From: Candidatus Nealsonbacteria bacterium RBG_13_36_15
GTDB lineage: Bacteria > Patescibacteriota > Minisyncoccia > Minisyncoccales > RBG-13-36-15
Assembly (NCBI GenBank): GCA_001819145.1
Contig: MHLV01000027.1
Coordinates: forward strand, 1 to 10,581
Direction of reading: 5' to 3'
DNA length: 10,581 bases
Shown here: positions 5,536 to 10,581 of the stretch, piece after piece
How positions within the stretch are numbered: the stretch's first letter is position 1
Layout of the letters: each line of letters begins with the position of its first letter
Notes under the pieces: model-generated
The model's database searches: none
Told to the model about the DNA's origin: nothing
The model's input: the letters and a program-made list of their open reading frames with translations, nothing else
Translations under genes and position numbers: made by a program

Positions 5536-5655
5536 ATGCCAAACGAAAAATTCAACAATCTCCTCAGAGACCCAAGAACCAACTGGGGATACATTGCTAT
5601 TGTGGCGATTGTAGCCTTAGTTGCTATTGTGGCGATTTTAACTTACGCCCGATAG
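5536..5655 (+). CDS. Small single-pass membrane protein, unknown function (39 aa)
   Basis: I do not recognise a family. The frame reads MPNEKFNNLLRDPRTNWGY, then a single hydrophobic helix of about 17 residues (IAIVAIVALVAIVAILT) and the tail YAR. A good Shine-Dalgarno, AGGAG at 5522-5526, sits 9 bases before the ATG. A consensus extended -10 promoter precedes it and two terminators follow, so all the signals of an independently expressed gene are present even though it is very short. The charged N-terminus followed by a C-terminal helix suggests a tail-anchored or N-in membrane protein; orientation is inference. The helix is encoded by an in-frame duplication (17-base repeat, 27-base offset). 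It could be a small subunit or regulator of a larger membrane complex, but nothing adjacent shows which. Confidence 0.75.
   Translation: MPNEKFNNLLRDPRTNWGYIAIVAIVALVAIVAILTYAR
5594..5637 (+). repeat. In-frame direct repeat inside the 39-residue gene
   Basis: TTGCTATTGTGGCGATT occurs exactly at 5594-5610 and again at 5621-5637. The 27-base offset keeps frame (nine codons), so both copies encode AIVAI within the transmembrane helix. A recent tandem duplication would explain the exact identity. Confidence 0.85.
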
Positions 5656-5683
5656 AAAGAAGAGGAGTTTTTTATATAAATTT

Positions 5684-5712
5684 CGGTGGAATTAGTTAAT
5701 TTCACCGTTTTT
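5684..5712 (+). terminator. Intrinsic terminator after the 39-residue gene (first of a pair)
   Basis: CGGTGGAATT (5684-5693) pairs with AATTTCACCG (5698-5707), a 10-bp stem with one G-U pair and an AGTT loop, followed by five T at 5708-5712. Confidence 0.9.
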
Positions 5713-5728
5713 AAAGTCTGATAAGTTT

Positions 5729-5758
5729 AAAAAGAGGACTCTAAGCCTCTTTTTTTTT
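5729..5758 (+). terminator. Intrinsic terminator (second of a pair)
   Basis: AAAAAGAGG (5729-5737) pairs with CCTCTTTTT (5746-5754) around an 8-base loop, and the T run continues to 5758. It gives a second stop before the phosphatase gene. Confidence 0.88.
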
Positions 5759-5784
5759 GGCGAAGAGCCATTTATTTTACTGAA

Positions 5785-5811
5785 TTGAAATTCTGCTTAA
5801 AAAATGATAAT
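5785..5811 (+). promoter_or_regulatory. Candidate promoter of the phosphatase-ileS operon
   Basis: GATAAT at 5806-5811 lies 11 bases before the ATG at 5823, with TTGAAA at 5785-5790 upstream at a short 15-base spacing. If used, transcription would begin within about 5 bases of the start codon and give a nearly leaderless mRNA, which fits the missing Shine-Dalgarno. Confidence 0.45.
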
Positions 5812-5822
5812 CTTAGTAATAC

Positions 5823-6404
5823 ATGAAAAAAAGTTTAAATAATCAATACTTTATTTTGAGGCATGGTCGGGTAGATCAACAGATCAAAAGAAAAGAATTT
5901 ATCTATAATTGGCCAGACATTCCGTCAGTAAAACTAACAAAAGCCGGAATAGATCAAATTAAAAAAGCTGCAAAAATACTCAAAAAAGAAAGAATTGACT
6001 TAATCTATTCTTCAGATATTTATAGAACAAGGCAAACCGCCTTAATTGTTGCCAATGAGTTGGGTTTAAAAATAAAATTTGATAAAAGATTACGGGACAT
6101 AAATTTGGGCATTTATCACGGAAAATTAAGAAAAGAATTTTTCCAAGATTTTCCTCTTAGTATAAAAAGATTTACCCAAAGGCCGACAAGAGGAGAGAAT
6201 TGGAACGATGTCAAAAAAAGACTGTCAGGATTCTTAAAAGAAGTTGAGAAAAAACACAAAAATAAAAACATTTTAATTATTGGCCATGGAGATCCTTTAT
6301 GGCTTTTGGAGGGAATAATAAAAGGATTTTCTAATGGAAGATTATTAAGAGAGCTTTCTCGGGGTAATTATATAAAAAAGGGAGGGCTTCGGAAGGTGGT
6401 ATGA
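5823..6404 (+). CDS. Histidine phosphatase superfamily protein (phosphoglycerate mutase-like)
   Basis: The 193-residue product has the family's active-site layout: the nucleophile in LRHG (His14), the YSSDIYRTRQTA block (residues 62-73, conserved Arg68), a general-acid glutamate candidate in RGENW (Glu125), and the second histidine in IIGHGDP (His155). The family includes phosphoglycerate mutases, alpha-ribazole phosphatase and broad phosphatases. The substrate cannot be read from sequence, and RHGRV instead of the common RHGET/RHGQT argues against a confident mutase call. No Shine-Dalgarno is visible, and the ATG may sit almost at the transcript start. The stop overlaps the ileS start (ATGA), so the two are cotranscribed and probably translationally coupled. 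Confidence 0.87.
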   Translation: MKKSLNNQYFILRHGRVDQQIKRKEFIYNWPDIPSVKLTKAGIDQIKKAAKILKKERIDLIYSSDIYRTRQTALIVANELGLKIKFDKRLRDINLGIYHGKLRKEFFQDFPLSIKRFTQRPTRGENWNDVKKRLSGFLKEVEKKHKNKNILIIGHGDPLWLLEGIIKGFSNGRLLRELSRGNYIKKGGLRKVV

Positions 6405-9253
6405 AATTTGAATTAGAATTACCAAAAATAGAAGAAAAAGTTCTCCAATTTTGGAAAGAAAATAAGATTTTTAAGAAAACCCTGGAAAAGACCAAAAATG
6501 GTCCTCGTTTTGTTTTTTACGAAGGGCCGCCTTATGCCAATGGTTTGCCAGGCATTCACCATCTTTTATCCCGGGCCCTAAAGGATGTAATTTTACGCTA
6601 CAAAACCATGCAAGGATTTTTCGCTGAAAGAAAAGGTGGTTGGGATACCCATGGTTTGCCCACAGAAGTGGAAGCCGAAAAAAAATTAAATATTAAAACC
6701 AAAGGAGATATTGAGAAAATTGGCATAGAAAAATTTATAGAGGAATGCCGAAACAGCGTTTTTACTTATAAAAAAGAATGGGAAGAATTTACCGAAAGAA
6801 TTGGTTTCTGGTTAGATTTAAAGAATGCTTATATCACTTGTTCCAATGATTATATTGAATCTCTGTGGTGGATCTTAAAAAGAGTTTGGGAAAAAGGGTT
6901 TTTATATCAAGATTATAAAGTTGTCCCATACTGCCCGCGATGTGGCACTTCGCTTTCTTCGCACGAGGTTGCCCAGGGTTACGAGAAAATCAAGGAAAAT
7001 TCTATTTATATAAAATTCAAACTCAAAGACGAAAAGAATACTTATTTATTAGTTTGGACAACAACTCCCTGGACATTGCCCGGAAACTTAGCAATAGCTA
7101 TTAATCCGGAGTTTTCTTATCTAAGGGTAAGAATTGGCGAAGATTGTTTAATTTTAGCCAAAGAAAGATTAATGATACTTGAGGGAGAATACCAGATCGA
7201 AGAAGAATTTAAGGGAGAAAAATTATTAAACCTGGAATACGAATCTTTATTTAAAACAGAGGGGTTAAACAAAAAAGCCTATTTTGTAATCTCTGGTGAT
7301 TTCGTTTCAACAAAAGAAGGAACAGGTTTGGTTCATATTGCTCCGGCTTTTGGCGAAGAAGATATGGAGGTGGGTAAACAGAATAATTTACCCATTCTAA
7401 TGACCGTTGACGAAGACGGAAAATTTAAAGAAAAAACCGGGCCTTGGGCCAAAATGTTTGTAAAAAAAGCCGACCCTCTAATTATTAAAGATCTTCAGAA
7501 AAGGAACCTGCTTTTTAGAGAAGAAACGTATGAACACGATTATCCTTTTTGCTGGCGATGCGACTCGCCTCTACTTTATTATGCGAAAACTTCTTGGTTT
7601 ATTAAAATGACCGCCGTTAAAGAAGATTTGATTAAGAACAATAAGAAAATTAATTGGATGCCAGAATATTTAAAAGAAGGAAGATTTGGCGAGTGGTTGA
7701 AAGAAGTTAAGGACTGGAATTTGTCCCGGGAAAGATACTGGGGGACACCTTTGCCAATTTGGGTCTGCGAGAAATGTGACAAAAAAGTATACATCGAGAG
7801 CAAAAAAGAGCTTAAAGGAAAATCAGACAAAGAGATAAAGGACTTACACAGACCCTATATTGATGAAATTACTTTTAAATGCGACTGCGGAGGGGAAATG
7901 CGGCGTGTAACAGAGGTAATTGACTGTTGGTTTGATTCGGGTAGTATGCCCTTTGCTCAATGGCATTATCCTTTTGAAAACAAAGAGAGAATTGATAAAA
8001 ATATTTCTTTCCCGGCTGATTATATATGCGAGGGAATAGACCAAACCAGAGGATGGTTTTATACTTTATTGGCAGTTTCAACTCTTTTAGATTTCGGGAA
8101 CCCATATAAAAATGTTATTTCCAACGGAATTGTTTTAGACGCTAAGGGTCAAAAAATGTCAAAATCAAAAGGTAATGTGATTTTGCCGAAAGAGGTTATT
8201 GATCAATACGGAGTAGATGCTGTTAGGTTTTATTTCTACACCTTAAATCCGATTGCCGAACCGAAAAGGTTTAATTTAAAGGATCTTCAGGCTTTATATA
8301 GAAAATTTTTTGATACTTTAAATAATAGCCAAGCATTCTTTTTAAATTATATTGACGAGGGATTCCAACCAATAAAAAATTTTAAGTCAGCTAATTTACT
8401 TGATAACTGGATTTTTTCTCGTTTGGAAAATTTAAAATTCCAGACAATTAAAAAATTAAACAGTTACGATATAGTGGGAGCCGCCAGGCCATTAGAAGTT
8501 TTTATTGATGATTTATCAAACTGGTATATCCGACGCTCCCGGAGAAGATTCCAAAGACCAAAAAACCCAGAAGAAAAAGAAGAAACCTCGCAAACTCTTT
8601 ATTGTGTTCTTTTAGAATTTTCTAAACTTTTAGCCCCCTTTTGTCCATTTATTTCTGAGAAAATATATCAAGGAATGAAAGGTAAAAAAGAAGAATCTGT
8701 TCATTTAGCAGACTATCCAAAACCTGACAATAATTTAATTAACCAAAAATTAGAAGAACAGATGAAAAGAGCAAGAGAGATTGTTGCATTATCGTTGGCT
8801 GAAAGAATGAAGGCCAGGATTAGAGTTCGCCAACCATTGAATAAATTAGAAGTAAAAGAGGAAAAAATGGAAAGCGAATTAACGGATTTAATAAAAGAAG
8901 AAGTTAATGTTAAAGAAGTAATTTTTGATAAAAAATTAAAGGCATCAATTCGACTTCATACCGAAATTACTCTAAAGCTAAAGGAGGAAGGCATAATTAG
9001 AGAAGTTGTTCATTGCAACAACAAGGGACGGAAAGAATTAAACTTAAGGCCTAAGGATAAAGTTATTTCTATATATGACTCTACATCTGATGCTATAAAT
9101 AAAGTTCTAGAAAAGAATAAAGATTTTATTGCGAATGAAACTTCATCTGAAATAGTCCAAATAGGCGGTGAGGCTGATGAAAGCTTTGATTATAAAAAAG
9201 AAATAGAAATTGACGGCGTAAAGATAAAAATAATCATAAAAAAAATAGGTTAA
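6401..9253 (+). CDS. ileS: Isoleucyl-tRNA synthetase, type 2 (eukaryote-like), altered GIHH signature motif
   Basis: Class I synthetase that charges tRNA-Ile and edits Val-tRNA-Ile; 950 residues. Order: catalytic start YEGPPYANGLPGIHH, with the signature motif reading GIHH (51-54) instead of HIGH; GGWDTHGLPTEVEAEKKLNI; the CP1 editing domain with WTTTPWTLPGN from residue 219 and GTGLVHIAPAFGEED; paired cysteines CPRC, CWRC and CEKC..CDC; DCWFDSGS and GIDQTRGWFY; KMSKS at 585-589; the anticodon-binding domain (NWYIRRSRRRFQ). The C-terminus resembles the IleRS2-type domain (LKEEGIIREVV) and has no C-terminal zinc-finger cysteines, unlike type 1. These features and THGLPTE place it with IleRS2, naturally less sensitive to mupirocin. 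The start overlaps the phosphatase stop by 4 bases, with GGAAGGTGG just before it. Confidence 0.97.
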   Translation: MKFELELPKIEEKVLQFWKENKIFKKTLEKTKNGPRFVFYEGPPYANGLPGIHHLLSRALKDVILRYKTMQGFFAERKGGWDTHGLPTEVEAEKKLNIKTKGDIEKIGIEKFIEECRNSVFTYKKEWEEFTERIGFWLDLKNAYITCSNDYIESLWWILKRVWEKGFLYQDYKVVPYCPRCGTSLSSHEVAQGYEKIKENSIYIKFKLKDEKNTYLLVWTTTPWTLPGNLAIAINPEFSYLRVRIGEDCLILAKERLMILEGEYQIEEEFKGEKLLNLEYESLFKTEGLNKKAYFVISGDFVSTKEGTGLVHIAPAFGEEDMEVGKQNNLPILMTVDEDGKFKEKTGPWAKMFVKKADPLIIKDLQKRNLLFREETYEHDYPFCWRCDSPLLYYAKTSWFIKMTAVKEDLIKNNKKINWMPEYLKEGRFGEWLKEVKDWNLSRERYWGTPLPIWVCEKCDKKVYIESKKELKGKSDKEIKDLHRPYIDEITFKCDCGGEMRRVTEVIDCWFDSGSMPFAQWHYPFENKERIDKNISFPADYICEGIDQTRGWFYTLLAVSTLLDFGNPYKNVISNGIVLDAKGQKMSKSKGNVILPKEVIDQYGVDAVRFYFYTLNPIAEPKRFNLKDLQALYRKFFDTLNNSQAFFLNYIDEGFQPIKNFKSANLLDNWIFSRLENLKFQTIKKLNSYDIVGAARPLEVFIDDLSNWYIRRSRRRFQRPKNPEEKEETSQTLYCVLLEFSKLLAPFCPFISEKIYQGMKGKKEESVHLADYPKPDNNLINQKLEEQMKRAREIVALSLAERMKARIRVRQPLNKLEVKEEKMESELTDLIKEEVNVKEVIFDKKLKASIRLHTEITLKLKEEGIIREVVHCNNKGRKELNLRPKDKVISIYDSTSDAINKVLEKNKDFIANETSSEIVQIGGEADESFDYKKEIEIDGVKIKIIIKKIG

Positions 9254-9292
9254 GATCGACCCATGAAATTATAGTAGTAGTTAAGGAAAATT

Positions 9293-10030
9293 ATGTTTAT
9301 CCATTATCGAACTCAGGGATTAATCTTGAAAAAAACAGATCGCGGTGAGGCTAGTCAGTTACTGACGGTTTATACAAAAAACTATGGTAAGCTGAAAATT
9401 TTAGGAAAGGCGATTAGGAAAATTAAGTCAAAACTAAGATCTGGAGCCGACCTTTTTTACCTTTCTGACATCGAATTTATCCAAGGCAAAACCCACAAAA
9501 CCCTAACCGATGCTATTCTTATTGATAAATTCTCTCAACTCAGAAAAGAATTAGGAAAACTATCTGTTGCGAATAAAATTTCAGAATCATTAGATAATTT
9601 AGCAAGAAACGAAGAAAGAGACGAAAAGATCTGGAGCTTATTTTTGGAAACATTCGAAATCTTAAATGGCCATAGGTCATCAATTAAAAATTTTCAATTA
9701 ATTTATTACCATTTCTTTTGGAAAATTTCTACTATTTTAGGATACAAACCGGAACTTTATAGTTGTTCAATCTGTCAAAAGAAGTTAATTCCCAACCTGC
9801 TTTTTTTTAATTACCAAGAAGGAGGAATAATTTGCAGCCGTTGTTTTCAAAAAGCGAAAGAAGGAGAAAAAGTTTCCCCTGAAATCATAAAAATATTAAG
9901 ATTTATTATAACAAAAGACTGGCCGGCGATCTCACGCCTTAAAATTTCAGATGAAAATTTAGGATTACTTAAAGATATTTCCGACTTTTATTTAACTTCT
10001 ATTACAAAACCAGCTATTCCTGATTTTTAA
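9293..10030 (+). CDS. recO: DNA repair protein RecO
   Basis: RecO works with RecR (and RecF) to load RecA on SSB-coated single-stranded DNA and anneals strands. The 245-residue length fits the family. The N-terminal OB-fold reads YRTQGLILKKTDRGEASQLLTVYT with KLKILGKAIRK. The helical domain contains YYHFFWKISTILGYKPEL. A C4 zinc site is intact (Cys158, Cys161, Cys181, Cys184 in CSIC...CSRC, with the family's FNYQEGGIICSRC between). The Shine-Dalgarno AAGGA (9283-9287) lies 5 bases before the ATG. It begins 39 bases after ileS with no terminator between, so it is probably the third gene of the phosphatase-ileS-recO transcript. Confidence 0.93.
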   Translation: MFIHYRTQGLILKKTDRGEASQLLTVYTKNYGKLKILGKAIRKIKSKLRSGADLFYLSDIEFIQGKTHKTLTDAILIDKFSQLRKELGKLSVANKISESLDNLARNEERDEKIWSLFLETFEILNGHRSSIKNFQLIYYHFFWKISTILGYKPELYSCSICQKKLIPNLLFFNYQEGGIICSRCFQKAKEGEKVSPEIIKILRFIITKDWPAISRLKISDENLGLLKDISDFYLTSITKPAIPDF

Positions 10031-10036
10031 TCTTTT

Positions 10037-10045
10037 TGTTATATT
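10037..10045 (+). promoter_or_regulatory. Extended -10 promoter after recO
   Basis: TG-T-TATATT (10037-10045) lies just after the recO stop and shares CTTTTTGTTATA with the promoter at 5500-5511. It would give a leader of about 40 bases to the ATG at 10094. A second AT-rich hexamer region (10074-10080) closer to the start is an alternative. Confidence 0.5.
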
Positions 10046-10093
10046 AGTCTTAGGGCAGTTTCGCTATTAATATTAGAATAATTTTAAAGCGCA

Positions 10094-10581
10094 ATGAATA
10101 AAAAAATCGTTATAATATTTACCATTTTAACTATTTTGTTAGTAGGGTTAGCATTTTGGTATTATCGGACAAATATTTTTACAAAAGGAGTTTTAAAATT
10201 GGAAATATTAGCCCCCACTGAAATAGAATTAGGTCAAGAATTTGAATACTTGGTCAGATATAAAAATAATGGCAATTTCACACTAGAGGAGCCGAAACTC
10301 TTATTTGAATATCCAGAAGGCGCGATAACTGAAGAAGAAAAGCCTTTGAGGCAAGAAATGAGCCTTGATGATATTTATCCTGGCGAAGAAAAAACTGTTT
10401 CTTTTAAGGCTAGACTTTTAGGGAAAGAAAACGATGCGAGAAAAGCCCAAGTTACGATAAGCTATAAGCCAAAAAATTTAAATACTCGTTTTGAATTGAA
10501 AACCTCTCATACTGCCTTAATAAAATTTGTTCCCCTAACTTTTGAATTTGATTTTCCTACAAAACTGGAAGCCGGCCGGGA
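10094..10581 (+). CDS. Membrane-anchored extracellular protein, 3' partial (unknown function)
   Basis: The frame runs off the right edge after 162 codons. The start MNKKIVIIFTILTILLVGLAFWYYR is a signal anchor: two lysines, a hydrophobic helix at about residues 5-23, then aromatics and no clear cleavage site. What follows is predicted to lie outside the membrane and looks like a beta-sandwich of the CARDB/DUF11 (Ig-like adhesion) kind: LEILAPTEIELGQEFEYLVRYKNNGN, then LLFEYPEGA and GEEKTVSFKARLLG, matching the usual 'tension between terms, asymmetric potentials, growing peptides' pattern of such domains only loosely. Fold assignment is inference. No Shine-Dalgarno is clear at the ATG. It follows recO by 63 bases with a possible own promoter. 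Confidence 0.75.
   Translation, partial: MNKKIVIIFTILTILLVGLAFWYYRTNIFTKGVLKLEILAPTEIELGQEFEYLVRYKNNGNFTLEEPKLLFEYPEGAITEEEKPLRQEMSLDDIYPGEEKTVSFKARLLGKENDARKAQVTISYKPKNLNTRFELKTSHTALIKFVPLTFEFDFPTKLEAGR

Noticed and set aside
7579..8105. Minus-strand frames inside ileS
   Set aside because: They overlap conserved IleRS motifs on the plus strand and show no family resemblance or start signals.
1..10581. CRISPR array, transposase, integrase or toxin-antitoxin pair
   Set aside because: No regularly spaced repeats, terminal inverted repeats, or recognisable mobile or toxin proteins on either strand.

Overview
The window looks like a piece of a small, low-GC bacterial genome, most likely from the Patescibacteria (CPR), Parcubacteria-like. 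The evidence is indirect: AT-rich coding sequence in most of the window, housekeeping genes packed between very short spacers, a eukaryote-like (type 2) isoleucyl-tRNA synthetase, and several tiny membrane proteins with no obvious family. UGA is used as a stop codon (infC, the swivelling-domain gene, the phosphatase), which argues against the CPR groups that read UGA as glycine. No marker in the window fixes the lineage.

Layout. Positions 3-950 (+) hold the C-terminal two thirds of a PurF-like amidophosphoribosyltransferase cut by the window edge. A strong hairpin terminator at about 961-992 separates it from a convergent minus-strand block. Read in transcription order that block is smpB (2968-2516), the tmRNA gene ssrA (2492-2143), infC (2087-1578), rpmI (1559-1374) and rplT (1366-1019). 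It is a translation cluster: trans-translation RNA and its protein partner, then the classical IF3-L35-L20 operon. infC has no AUG start and must begin at AUU (or CUG). The 2.1-2.5 kb gap is filled by the one-piece tmRNA, with tag peptide ANLFQKPALAYA.

From 3.1 kb onward everything is on the plus strand: a free-standing phosphohistidine (PEP-utilising, swivelling) domain protein, a 64-residue membrane protein, argS, a 39-residue membrane protein too short for routine gene calling, a histidine phosphatase overlapping ileS by 4 bases, recO, and the start of a membrane-anchored extracellular protein cut by the right edge. Small genes are insulated by strong intrinsic terminators, twice in tandem pairs.

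Most genes serve translation: two aminoacyl-tRNA synthetases, IF3, two ribosomal proteins, and tmRNA with SmpB for ribosome rescue. The most notable observation is that the IleRS signature motif reads GIHH rather than HIGH, the swapped GXHH form linked to mupirocin hyper-resistance in type 2 IleRS. Others are the unusual tmRNA tag ending and T-loop, the non-AUG infC start, the 39-residue membrane protein with an in-frame internal duplication, and recurring extended -10 promoters (TGnTATAWT). I did not find a CRISPR array, transposase, tRNA gene or convincing new multi-gene system.
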